Part shown: positions 8,500 to 19,129 of the stretch, piece by piece
How positions within the stretch are numbered: position 1 is the stretch's first letter
How the letters are laid out: each line of letters opens with the position of its first letter
Origin: Haliclona indistincta
Taxonomy: Eukaryota; Porifera; Demospongiae; Haplosclerida; Chalinidae
Direction: 5' to 3'
DNA length: 64,000 nt
Assembly (NCBI GenBank): GCA_964017065.1
Contig: OZ024792.1
Location: 5,203,754-5,267,753, forward strand
Notes under the pieces: generated by a model
The model's input: the letters and a program-made list of their open reading frames with translations, nothing else
The model's database searches: none
What the model was told of the DNA's origin: nothing
Translations under genes and position numbers: made by a program

Positions 8500-10845
8500 G
8501 CTCTTGCTGACTTCAATGACATGGTTGCGAGAGATTGACTGAGTGTTTTTCGAGTTAGGGTCGCTGACCAGTGGACGTATGCCGCTCCATGCTGCTAGCA
8601 CATCACCACGACGAACTGAGAGAACAACATCAAGTTGATGTAACTGGTATTGAGCTAGCTATGTGCCTGCATCAGCAAGTGTACTGTAAACTATTCGTTA
8701 CTTCACCTGATATATCCGGACTAAGATAGTCCTTGACCTCCTTCAAGATGAAGCGAATATCCTCCTCTCTGGCATGAGGGTTAGGGGTCACATCAGTGGG
8801 AGAGTCCGTAGTGCCAGCAATGCTCCTGCCTAGCAGAGCGATAGAATGCACTGTTAACTATTCAACCACCCATAATTCCCTTGTGATAAATTATACTCAT
8901 AACATGCAATAGTTTATTGTAATCAATAGCGCAACATTGAATTTCCAGCTAAGCGGGTGTTTAGAAATTAGCAAAAGAGAATTTTTCCTTGCAGGAGAGT
9001 CTTATTGTCTAACCAAGTTTTTATATCAACTGCAGAGAGAAAATTCTCTCTTGCTGAGAAGGTACTTTCAGCACAGAAAGGTTTTCGACAGCCAGGACTC
9101 CACTAACTAGATGATGCAGTTTAATCATTTCATCTTCATACTATTTGTATTTATGCATAACACACCTTCCCAGGGTAGGAAAAAGATGACCCTGCCATCA
9201 CTTGTAGCAGGATCAAGCAGACCCATGGATCGAGGGCTGTAGTAGGCAGGTAGAACAACATGGACACCGGCGCTAGGCTGACAGATTGGGGCTACTGAGG
9301 GCCAGTGAGGGGTCATCCATCTTCCTTATTTGGTCTGTAAATGGGCCTGGTAGAGAACACCAAAGATGGCATTTATCACCCAAAGTGAAGTTTAGCAAAT
9401 ACAGTAACTTATCAATAGTGGTGCTTACTAACTATCACCAGCTCACCGGTTGCATTCACCACCACCCTGGCTAGAACGTCCCACTCCTTATTAGTCAATG
9501 TGTCTCTGACGTGAGCTCCTCTGACCACGCCCCCTTCATTAATGAGGGAAAGCACCTCGACATGATTGGCTAAGGTGGCTCCTTCACGAGCGGCAGTCAT
9601 GGCAATAGCTAGGTTCATACGAGCATCATTGTGCTGCCCTGTGAGAGAGAGAAGTCATTAACAATTTAAAATGGTTTTCCCTCATGATGTCCCCACTCAC
9701 CATCATAGTAAACAATAGCTCCCACTAAACGGTCTGATTTCAACATGGGAAACTCTTCAAGAGCTTTGGACTTTGACACAAAATAGCTTTTTTGACAAGT
9801 TTCTTGCCTGATATTAAATCATACATCTTTATACCAAACCAGTAGTAGGGTACCTGCCACCACCTAGGAACAGGAGGGCATGTTAGATAAGACATTACCC
9901 CTTGATCTCTCTTACCGATACACAGGCAGCATGATCGGTAGAGGGTGGGAAAGATGAGGTGCAATATTCAGTAGGTTAGCACGCTCATGCAGTGCCTCCT
10001 TCACTAGTCGATACTGGATGAGAAAGAAATTATCACAGCTATGCTCTGAGTAAACAATACTCTTCCTACTAAGTGACACAGGCTATGTAGTGTGTGTACA
10101 AAGCAAATGCACACACACATTGTACCAATCAATTAAACATTGCATTTTCCTGGCTGCATATGCATGCCAGTTGGCAGGCTAGTGGTATCATGGTTACCAT
10201 GTACCTGTTCAAAATCTAGACCCATTATTGCCTTCTGCAAGTATCGGACACCTCCATGAATGAGCTTAGTGCTGCGACTACTGGTGCCTGAACTGAAGTC
10301 ATCTCTTTCCACCAGAGCTGTCTTGAGACCTTGTAGATCGAGAAGCAGATATCACGAGCAAGAGCAGAGATTATGACTGCTACAATATACCTCGTGTGAC
10401 TGAGTCCAGTGCTACACCACACCCAGTGACCCCGCCCCCTATCACCAGCACATCAAACACCTCGCTCTCTTGCAGTGCCTGCACTTGCTCTAGTCTAGCA
10501 GTATGTGAGAATGATCAAACAAAAAAACACTTTGAAACCAATTGCTAGTTATCACCTGGAAGGAACTGGTAGCTCCTTTCTCAGCTTACGTGCTGGTTCT
10601 GCAGCATGCACTTCAAACACGTTCAATGATCGCTCATCCTGATCGGTATATAGACATAATGTAAACTCATGTGTTAACACAATAATATTGATACTTCTTC
10701 TCATAGTTGCAGTTATAGACTGTTCCCTCCACACCACACACTCGCTTACCTTGCTTCGTAGTGTTTTCCATGCCCCATAACCCACCACTCCAGTCACCAA
10801 TGCCCCTGTGACTCGGCTCAAGTTGTGTGCCATCTGCCATCGCAT
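8500..10845 (-). pseudogene. GPD2: Mitochondrial glycerol-3-phosphate dehydrogenase copy, broken
   Basis: Exons on the minus strand: 10750-10845, 10556-10638, 10391-10494, 10205-10329, 9916-10013, 9701-9863, 9447-9638, 9166-9346, 8707-8829 and about 8500-8615. They encode the FAD-binding start (VFDVLVIGGGVTGCGVALD), [39 protein letters not shown] and VRRGDVLAAWSGIRPLVSDP, all diagnostic of FAD-linked glycerol-3-phosphate dehydrogenase of the mitochondrial inner membrane. Two frameshifts interrupt it: in exon 9701-9863 (between YDLISG and SKSKALEEFP; exon length is wrong for its phases) and in 9166-9346 (between RKMDDP and APICQPSAG). The 3' end, including the rest of the FAD domain and the calcium-binding EF-hands, is missing. 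Introns are kept, so it is an unprocessed duplicate. An assembly error could mimic one frameshift but not the truncation. Confidence 0.85.
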
Positions 10846-11137
10846 TCCTGACCGATTGGCGATTGTTCCGTTATTTTCTAATTATGCGATAAACAAAATG
10901 TAGGTGGGGCTTGGTTGAGTCGGTACGGTCTGCTGGTGAGCTAGTGAGCGAGACTCTTCTGTACTCTTCGAGACACTCTTCTGTATATGTACTAGTTAAA
11001 CAACGGTCCGAGGGCAGTATGGAATATACACGAGGGCAATCCAATTAGAGCCCGAGGGGTCTAATTGGATTGCACGAGTGGTGACAGGTGACAGGTGGGG
11101 CTAGATTGCACAAGACAGGTGGGGCTAGCTAGCAACC
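10846..11137. promoter_or_regulatory. Divergent intergenic region between the GPD2 copy and TRIM D, with a hairpin
   Basis: About 290 bp separate the two divergent start codons. A perfect 14-bp inverted repeat (11036-11049 with 11060-11073, 10-base loop, stem GCAATCCAATTAGA) sits about 65 bp before the TRIM start. It carries a CCAAT box on each strand (CAATCCAATTAG and its complement). It is followed by short direct repeats of GACAGGTGGGGCTAG. This could be a promoter element or a tiny MITE remnant. Confidence 0.45.
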
Positions 11138-14023
11138 ATGGATGAGTCGCGAGATCTGCAGTGCTCTTTGTGCTCTCAGCCCTATCGTAGTCCCAGGACT
11201 CTACCATGCTTACACTCTTTTTGTGAATCGTGCTTGGAAAAACACCAGCAAGATGTCTGTGGAGCAGAGCTCACCTGTCCAGTCGTGTTCTGTCAGCAGA
11301 CTGCTGGCAACACTGCACCAAAGGATCTCTCAAGAAATGTCTGGTTAGAAACCAGAATCCAGTTAGACGCAAAGCTTGAAGTACTGAAGGAAAACTGTGG
11401 TGTCTGTGACGAAGAAAAACGCACTGACGTGTTTTGCAGTGAGTGTGGTATCTCAATGTGTGGTGACTGCACAACCAACTGGCACAATAGAAACAAGCTA
11501 TACAAGACCCACTCCTTAGTGCCTATCACAGATGAGTCAGATGATAAACTGAGGACAAACATTGCAGATCGATTATCTGAACCACTGGAAGAAGAGAGAT
11601 GCAGTCAACATGCAGGGAAACTGTGTGAATTTTTCTGTGCTCAATGCAACAAGCTCTCTTGCTCTGCTTGTCAGCTGACAGGATGCTGTAAAGGGCACAA
11701 ATTTGCTTATCTTCCTGATTTTGTCAAAACAACTAAAGACAAGCTGCAATGCTCAGTTCAAACCCTCAGTAGCCCGGTCAAGAAGCTAGCAGAGGCTTTA
11801 ACTGAATGTGAGAAAATGACTGATCAAGTATCTGCTCGTGAGAAGAAAGTAGAAGAAGGGATTGAAGCTGCTGTTAATGAGCGAATAGCGTCTCTGATGA
11901 AGCAAAAGCATGAGCTACTAGAGCAGTGTCATGATATCGCAAGGAGCAAGCACACTCGTCTTAGCCTCCAGATCGAGCAGCTCAAGAGAACGAAACAACA
12001 AATGGAACACTGTACTGAAGCTGTCTCTGCATCTTGCAGCAGCCACACTGCTGCAGACCTGCTTCCTGTCAAAGAGCTGATGATGAAGCGAATTGAGAAC
12101 TTGAGTAAGGTGTTTGAGGGTGAAAAGCTTATTCCATGCACTAGCAGTGGGATCACTACTATATTCCACACTCTACCTCAGCTTGGAGACGTGTCTAATG
12201 GATGCTATCCACCACTATGTGTGCTGGAGGTACCTGCTGGTAAACCAGTCAAGTTTACGGCAGGTAGTGAAAAGAAGCTACGGCTAGTCACTATGAATGA
12301 GGCAGGAGAGATGCTTGAGAATGGAGGCGAGCAAGTGGAAGCTCTTCTAAGCAGCAATGATGTATCAATCTCCATGGAGATAGTGGACAATCAGGATGGC
12401 TCCTACCAGCTCATGCTTACTTCAGATGGTAAACCAGGAGAACATCAACTTGCAGTGAAAATTCATGGCTGTCATGTTCTGGGTAGTCTCTTCAGAGTTA
12501 CTGTTGAAGGGCAGTTTGATTCAGAGATAAAGCAGGTCCAGCCGCTACTATCTCAGCCTCTGAGGGAAGGAGATCTCTGGTGAGCAGTTACTGTTATCGG
12601 TGCTGTATGCTACACTTTGTTTCATAGGTTTGTTGTTGCCCTGAAATGGTTTGAAAAATGGAAAAAATATGTTGGTTTTGAGTCCTTTGACAGAAGGTTT
12701 ACTGGAAAGAAAGAATATTTTCCTGGATCGATTGATAACTCTGCCTTGTTGAAAAGTGTGGAAATTATTTTAAATGTGCTGTATTGCTATTGTGTTTCCT
12801 ATAGATACATCGGATTTAAAAGACGATCTCAAAGAGGGATTGGATTTTGCTGTAATATCTGAACCTGCTTGGAACATATTTTTCTCCAAGTATGGCTGCT
12901 CTCAGCCTATTCCAAGGTGAACTACAGTAGCACATCTCAAATCATCGATGGTTTTATGTATAAATCAGAGAAGTTGTGTTGTGTGGTACACAGCTCATTG
13001 TAGCAGTATATCCAGAATACAAGAGTATAGTACCTCCAGACTATAAAGCACAGAAAAAGATCATGTTTCCTCTTCTAAGTCAGGGATTAAAAAAAGGTGA
13101 TTCGTGGTGAGCTGTTGCCTCTTCTCTTACTCAAACATTTTGACCTGTATCTGTTTGCCAGGTATCTTATTAATCAACGATGGTTGAAGCAATGGAAAAA
13201 GTATGTTGGGCTTGATTTATCGGACTTGAAATCTGTTGGGGAGCAGGGAGCTCATCCTGGTCCAGTAGATAACGCTGAACTTTTTAAATGTATGGTACAG
13301 TCTTTTACAATTAGTATTGTACCAACTTAACATATTCAGCTCCACGAAGTAATAATTTGAAGGGCTATCTAAGGAAGGAGCTAGACTATGCTGTGGTACC
13401 TAAAGCAGCGTGGGAATTGTTACATGGTTGGTATGGACTTTCACACGGTAGTGAACCCATTGAAAGGTAATAATGTTTCTTCTTTATTATCTAGTTTTCA
13501 GTTTTTTCTCTCTCAGGTATGTTGTGGAGTATGGTAGTCTTGTGAAATACCTTAAGTTGGAGGTATACCTGGTAGAGTTCAAGTTGTGTGTTCATCCACA
13601 TGTAAATGAATTCAAGGTTGGATTTTTTAGCTGTGCCTGTACCATCGGTAAGACCCATATAGCTATGTGCAACTTACAAAGTCATTGTTATTACCATGTC
13701 AGGTGAACTCCAGGCTAAGATGTGTTTATTGTTTGATGTGCCTGCCGAGACAGAGTGTCGATTGTGGCAGCGATACATGACAAACTCGTATGAGTTACTC
13801 TCTGAACTATCATATACTATATCAGGGTTGTATGGTGGTGGACAGGTAGGTGTGGTTTAGATGACAGCAACGATGTATCACTTCACATCCATAGATTATC
13901 ATGCTTGAACTAAAAGCACCCAATGGTATTTGGCCACGAGATAAACCACTAACCATACCTAAGGCAAGCTGCATGTATTATTCAACATTTTTCTATTACT
14001 TTCTTATATTTCAACAGAAATGA
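11138..14023 (+). CDS. TRIM copy D: RING-Bbox-coiled coil-filamin-DUSP-DUSP-UBL
   Basis: Exons 11138-12579, 12628-12755, 12805-12916, 13080-13106, 13162-13289, 13340-13466, 13517-13647, 13703-13845, then 13895-13963 and either a GC-AG intron to the TGA at 14021-14023 (770 residues) or read-through of that short segment (788 residues). The N-terminus ([20 protein letters not shown]) is clearly diverged from copies B and E, with RING, two B-boxes ([23 protein letters not shown]) and coiled coil. It has a single filamin repeat, [16 protein letters not shown], near-identical to the second repeat of copy B. DUSP1, DUSP2 and UBL follow with the same exon borders as B. Roles are inferred: an E3-type RING combined with the USP4/15 DUSP-UBL module and no peptidase. 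The homogeneity with B from filamin to UBL, introns included, indicates recent duplication or gene conversion. Confidence 0.8.
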
Positions 14024-14400
14024 TATCACTGCACAGCATCACATTCTGCTAACTTATAATGACAATTTTTGTGAACAATTTCTTTTTTAAGCATAAAAAT
14101 TTATTAGCTAATAATAGATTATAGAGATAGTTCAAAGACTATGTCAGCCATGAGTTCCAAAAATAGATACAGAGTTGCCTCTCTGAATAGCTACTGCCAG
14201 CCGCTGGATGATATATGATGTAGATTTAGGCTCTCCTGTCTCGTTTCTTATCTGCCTTCCTAGGTCCTTAATAAACTGCAAAGTATGTGGACCAAAAACA
14301 CCAGATGTCTCTGTGGCGATGGGTATAAACATGTCATCACTGGGGAGATCCTTATTATGCCGAGGTGTGGGCGGAGCCACGAGGCATACAGTAGTCTGTT

Positions 14401-14404
<4 letters not shown>

Positions 14405-14458
<54 letters not shown>
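14405..14458. repeat. (TG)n microsatellite
   Basis: About 27 uninterrupted TG dinucleotides. It lies inside the composite insertion and disrupts what remains of the LINE reading frame. Confidence 0.95.
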
Positions 14459-14461
<3 letters not shown>

Positions 14462-14859
14462 TCGCAATGCGTATCTCAGCAACCGCTTGCTACTAAGCGC
14501 TGAAATTAGCAACACAGGTAGATCTCAGTAGGTTATGAAAAACAAATTTGGCAGAATTGCGATTAAAGGCTTTGTTTTCGAGTTATGGCGTGATTTGCTC
14601 GCCTGGACTGCCGTTGCTCGCGTTCTGGCTTCCTTCAGAGACAGTACTGTCCACAGCTGGCTACATCGCGCTTGATATATGACAGTGCAGCTCATATGAC
14701 TCCATAAGCAGCAATGAAACTTGCAAGCGAAAGCGTCTTCAGACTCATCTTGCTCGTCTAGTGAGCCTGAGCGAGCAAGCGTTATGCAGGTCAGTCTTCC
14801 GTAAACAGCTTGTATTTTTATTACAACAGCTTGTACAATGCATTTTAGCTACATGTACT

Positions 14860-15275
14860 CTATGCTGCTACAATCCATGGTTCTGCTGCTTGCATGCAAC
14901 CATAGTTCTGCTGCTTGCATGCTTCCATGGTTCTGCTTCTTAGATGCTTCAGTTCTGCTGCTTGCATGCTTCAGTTCTGCTGCTTGCATGCTTCAGTTCT
15001 GCTGCTTGCATGCTTCAGTTCTGCTGCTTGCATGCTTCAGTTCTGCTGCTTGCATGCTTCAGTTCTGCTGCTTCCATACTTCTATATATAGTTCTGCTGC
15101 TTCCATGCTACAATGGTTCTGATGCTTGCATGCTACCGTGGTTCTGCTGCTTGCATGCTTCCATAGTTCTGCTGCTTGCATGCTACTATGGTTCTGCTGC
15201 TTGCATGCTAATATGGCACTGCTGCTTGCATGCTTCCATAGTTCTGGTGCTTGCATGCTCAAGTTCCATGATACT
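14860..15275. repeat. 22- to 24-bp minisatellite, unit TTCTGCTGCTTGCATGCTTCAG
   Basis: About 17 copies of a unit with the invariant core TTCTGCTGCTTGCATGC. It has a block of exact 22-bp units around 14950-15070 flanked by 24-25-bp variants carrying CCATGGT or CTATGGT in the spacer. Each unit contains the palindrome GCATGC. All strands and frames are open through it, so the open frames seen here are not genes. Confidence 0.85.
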
Positions 15276-15489
15276 GTTTTGATGCTTCCATGGATCTACT
15301 GCATGCATACGTGCTGTCATATGCATCTGCTAATTGCATCATGCTAGCATACATGCTACTGCACCGAGGCATCTGCACCTTTGGTGCTTTATATTTCTCT
15401 GATTTAAGTGCTTCAGCCTTTTTTGCAACAGCCCTGGGGGATGCATTGCCAGCTAGAGACCTATAGGAGAGAGCGAAGAGATCGAAAAT

Positions 15490-17255
15490 TTTCAAAATTG
15501 AAGTGTAAATGAAACACCGAAAAAAGCAACAAACAATATAAAATTAATGACCCTCAAGTAGTAGTGCTAAATAACTAAGGCAAGCATCTATAACTAGAAT
15601 TCATTGTTAAACCTGTGAAATAATTATTTTAACACAAAAAAATTTTTACATGGAAATTTTCTGATATACAGTGTATGAAGCAGTGGTGATAAATTGGTTA
15701 CAGAGTTGAATGGCTGCAATATGGCTTTCAAAGTCAGAGAATCATTAACTTAGATAGAAAATTAACAAATAATACTGGGTTAATCAGAATTACCTCGACA
15801 CAAGGTTCATCATAATCACTAATGAGAGTTGTTGTTTACTTCATCGTTGGGGTGAGTTTGCAACTGTCGTGTGAATGATGGTTTCTTAGGCTGTGGTGAT
15901 TGGTTATGTCAGCATATGCTGCTCTTCCTCTTCAATTGCTATCTTTCTCTCTCTCCATGGAATGTTTCATTCAGTGCCTTCTGATTAATTCTTTCCGATA
16001 CAATTATTATTCACCTGCAAGTCTTCATCAGCATTGATATTTCTTCACTTTTCTTGTTATAGAAACAGATAATGCCATTTTATCGTTAGTCTGTTACCTT
16101 AAAAGATGTATTTACCTCTGTTTGTAAACATCTCAACTATCAGCCATGTAAAAAATTATTCTGCATAGACTACAATCTGATTGGTCAGTTACAGTGAGTT
16201 TATCATATCGAACCCCACCTTCATTATGGCTATGAAGGCGGGTTTCTTTCTGAACATTTTTGATAGATTAGGAACTGTCAGTAAATTTCTTAGATGGTAG
16301 AATAGGTTGAATATCAATCTCTGGTCAATCGTTACTTAATGGGTAGCAACAGAGACCGGCCATTTAGGTATTTTCTTTGGGACAAGACTCATCATCAGTA
16401 GTATCACTACTGGGATAGTAGTACATTGCCTGCTACAGAGGATTGGTGACAACAAAGTAAATAGGGATTGGATTGCTATTGTGTTTTAGATCAACTTTGA
16501 TAAACAGTCAGTTGTGTCAGCATAATAATGCTTCTCTTTCTGCTGCCTCTGGCCCATGAAAATAATTTTTTTTTTTTTAATGGCGGCTTCACTATTTTCA
16601 TTCTTGCATCTCTTCCTTTATTCTTCTCCACCAATTTAACTCACAATAATGCACCTTCGCTTGCTCTTCTTTTAATCATGCAGTTACTAGCATTCTATTA
16701 ACTTCATTTTTATCAGACAAAATACACTACTGTAACCAGACTGTAACACTTATTTTCTTCTCTTTCAGCTGTTGTTTCGTTTTTGTCCGCTACATCCTTT
16801 CCTACCTTCTGAAGTAGATCTTGCTTCCCCTGGACTCATTTTGTCTTCTCACAGCCTAAAATTAATAAGCATGCACGACATACTTATTACAGCGGAACCT
16901 CCCCCGCTAATCCGGACATCTGAATTGCGGACACCCCAGTTTAAAAGGACATCTATTGCGGGCACCAACCAGAGACAAGTGTATATCTAACCTCTGAAAA
17001 GAGGACAACAGTTAATCAGGACAAAATTTGAAGTCCCAATGGTGTCCGGATTAGAGAGGTTCCACTGTACATATTTCCTGCCTATCTCTTGTTCTTTATA
17101 CAATGTTCACCTGCAATCACATGTCTTTTATCTGTGACTATTATTATTGAAAACATGAGCTAAAGGTCACTTGATCTGATTGGTCAGTCACAGCAGGAGC
17201 GTCTACACTCCATCGAGGCAGGTCACCATTTATCATTATCGGCGAACCCGCCTTC
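15490..17255. other. Remnant duplication flank with orphan TRIM promoter, then unique sequence before copy E
   Basis: The segment 15490-16230 resumes the flank found after copies A and B, including the promoter-proximal CTGATTGGTCAGTTACAG motif and a start context CCACCTTCATTATGGCT at about 16210-16228. Homology stops two codons after that ATG. A promoter and start codon of another TRIM copy remain without a gene. The 16232-16889 stretch shows nothing I recognise, and 17068-17255 is the 5' flank of copy E. Confidence 0.5.
16888..17069. mobile_element. 178-bp pogo/Tigger-like MITE
   Basis: The element spans 16890-17067 and begins CAGCGGAACCTC. Its right end is the reverse complement of CAGTGGAACCTCTCTAATC. 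Both ends continue with TAATCCGGACA. It is flanked by TA on each side (16888-16889 and 17068-17069), the target duplication used by the Tc1/mariner-pogo group. It has no coding capacity. Confidence 0.8.
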
Positions 17256-19049
17256 ATGGCTTCCAATCCAATCGAAGAACTCAGTTGTTCTCTCTGCTCA
17301 CGGCTTTACTCATCGCCCAGGGTGTTACCTTGTCTACATTCCTTTTGTAGAGCGTGTTTGGAGAATCACCAGAAGAAAGTCTGCGGAGAGGGAGAAGAGT
17401 TAACCTGCCCTATCAAATTTTGCCAGGAAAGCGCTGGTGAAATCGGCCTTGATGAATTGCCTAAAAACGTTTGGCTGGATGGCAAGATAAGCGTGGAAAC
17501 CAACATTGGACGAATCTTGAAAGGAAATTGTAACATTTGCGATGAATCAAGCTCTGATGCAACATTTTGTACCGACTGTGGTATGGCATTGTGTGGTGGG
17601 TGTGTAATCAACTGGCACAATAAAAACAAGCTCTACAGGAACCACTCCCTAGTGCCTATCTCTGAATCGGTTGAAACAACAAGAACAGCTTTAGTAGAAC
17701 ATTTTGCTCAGTCAGTACAACAGAAGCATTACTGCACCAAGCACGATAAGAAGGAAGCCGAGTTTAAATGTCAAGATTGCAAAGAGATTCGTTGCTACCT
17801 GTGTTGCTTATCTGGCTGTTGTAAGAATCACAATTATCAGTCCATAGCTGACCTTGCTGAAGATACAAGAAGCAACCTAAAGGATTCTGTCCAATCCCTC
17901 ACAGATCCCTCAGAAAAACTGAAGGTATTGCTCTCTGAATGTAAGAAGACAAAGGATCAATTGACTGCTCATGAGAAAGAATGCGAGGATACAATTGAAG
18001 CTGAGGTTAGTGAGCGTATAGCTGCTTTAATGAAACAGAAAAAGGAGTTACTAACTCGGTGCCACACCATTGCACAGAGCAAGCAAACTCGTCTTGACCT
18101 CCAGATGGAGCATATACAGAGAATGACGCGGCAATTACAGCATAGTTATACTGTGGTGTCTCAAGCTTGTAGTGACTACTCTGACACTGAGCTGCTGGCA
18201 GTTAGTGATGAAATGGTACAGCGTCTTGAGAAGTTGAACGGAGAGGTCGAAATGGAGAAACTATATCCGTGCACAACTGATGCAATAGTGTCTACCTTCA
18301 ATGACCAGCAAACTAGGCTTGGTGAAATCTTTGAAGGTTGTTACTCTCCGAATTGCACGCTTGAGGTACGTAATAACACAATTTCTTGTCCACTCAAGAA
18401 ACGAACTAAGCTTCGACTAGTCACACAAAATGAAGAGGGAGATTTGTATACAAGAGGAGGAGACAAGGTGGAGGCCCAACTCATAGGAAGTGATGGTGAA
18501 GTACCAGTGAGAATATTGGACAATGGTGATGGTACATACCATCTCTTGTTCACTCTCAATTCGGCTGGAGAATATCTACTGTTTGTCAAGATAAACAGTG
18601 TTCAGATTAAGGGCAGTCCGTTCAAAGTGGTACATAAGCCAGTACGCAAGAAAATTCGTGCACCTTCAAATGTTTTAGATACTGATCAAGCCATAACTGA
18701 AACCAAAAATGCTCATTTTAATTCTCCATCTCCACCATCTCTGCGTTCCAACCGAAGTAATAGTTCATCTCCACCACCTCTCCGTTCTTATCGATATCAT
18801 AGTCCACCACCACCTCTCCGTTCCTATAGTCCATCTCCAACTTCTGATCTAAGTCCGACTCTATCACCCTGTTCCTATCAAAATAACAGTCCATCTCCAC
18901 CAAGTTCTAGCCAGAAAAGGAGACCCACTCACTTACCAACTGTTAGAAACCATACCTACAGTAGTCCCCCTTCAGCTGCTGATCAAGCACCTCATCTGCC
19001 AAGTTATAATTACAAGGTCTTACATGCAAGAAAAACAACGAAAAACTAA
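17256..19049 (+). CDS. TRIM copy E: RING-Bbox-coiled coil-filamin with Ser/Pro tail
   Basis: A single-exon frame of 597 residues. RING begins CSLCSRLYSSPR, then CNICDESSSDATFCTDCG (B-box1-like), YCTKHDKKEAEFKCQDC (B-box2), a coiled coil at about residues 210-340, and a filamin repeat around residues 355-460 (LGEIFEGCYSPNCTLE). The last 130 residues are a Ser/Pro/Arg/Tyr-rich, probably disordered tail with SPSPPS-type motifs. No splice donor equivalent to that of copies B and D follows, and no DUSP exons exist downstream. Very close to copies B (N-terminal half) and F. RING-dependent ubiquitin ligase activity is the family expectation; the target is unknown. Confidence 0.85.
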   Translation: MASNPIEELSCSLCSRLYSSPRVLPCLHSFCRACLENHQKKVCGEGEELTCPIKFCQESAGEIGLDELPKNVWLDGKISVETNIGRILKGNCNICDESSSDATFCTDCGMALCGGCVINWHNKNKLYRNHSLVPISESVETTRTALVEHFAQSVQQKHYCTKHDKKEAEFKCQDCKEIRCYLCCLSGCCKNHNYQSIADLAEDTRSNLKDSVQSLTDPSEKLKVLLSECKKTKDQLTAHEKECEDTIEAEVSERIAALMKQKKELLTRCHTIAQSKQTRLDLQMEHIQRMTRQLQHSYTVVSQACSDYSDTELLAVSDEMVQRLEKLNGEVEMEKLYPCTTDAIVSTFNDQQTRLGEIFEGCYSPNCTLEVRNNTISCPLKKRTKLRLVTQNEEGDLYTRGGDKVEAQLIGSDGEVPVRILDNGDGTYHLLFTLNSAGEYLLFVKINSVQIKGSPFKVVHKPVRKKIRAPSNVLDTDQAITETKNAHFNSPSPPSLRSNRSNSSSPPPLRSYRYHSPPPPLRSYSPSPTSDLSPTLSPCSYQNNSPSPPSSSQKRRPTHLPTVRNHTYSSPPSAADQAPHLPSYNYKVLHARKTTKN

Positions 19050-19129
19050 CTTGCAATGAACTGACTGAAAGTAGTGATTCAATTCTGAATAAGTACTATT
19101 ATGCATGCAAAAGTTGTGAACTACTGTAT

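Larger units (their letters stand above)
14083..15489. mobile_element. Composite insertion in the copy D 3' flank: LINE end, GT repeat, minisatellite
   Basis: Flanks of copies A and B run GAACAATTTCAAAATTGAAG without interruption; in D this is split at 14082 and resumes near 15490. The left part (14083-14400), read on the minus strand, encodes FIPIATETSGVFGPHTLQF and RLAVAIQRGNSVSIFGTHG. This is the conserved tail often found at the end of LINE pol proteins in invertebrates, followed by a stop and a terminal A-run (TTTTTT on the plus strand at 14083). It is a 3' LINE end inserted in minus orientation. Beyond it lie a (GT)n tract and a 22-bp minisatellite, annotated separately. Target-site duplication is unclear. 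Confidence 0.6.

Noticed and set aside
14208..14531. Forward frames encoding VCVCVC runs
   Set aside because: Translation of a TG microsatellite.
14860..15275. CRISPR-like regular repeats
   Set aside because: Units are contiguous without unique spacers, and the genome is eukaryotic.
14838..15347. Cysteine/leucine-rich frames (CLHASVLLLACF-type) that look like a repetitive secreted protein
   Set aside because: Translation of the 22-bp minisatellite; open on both strands and not conserved as protein.
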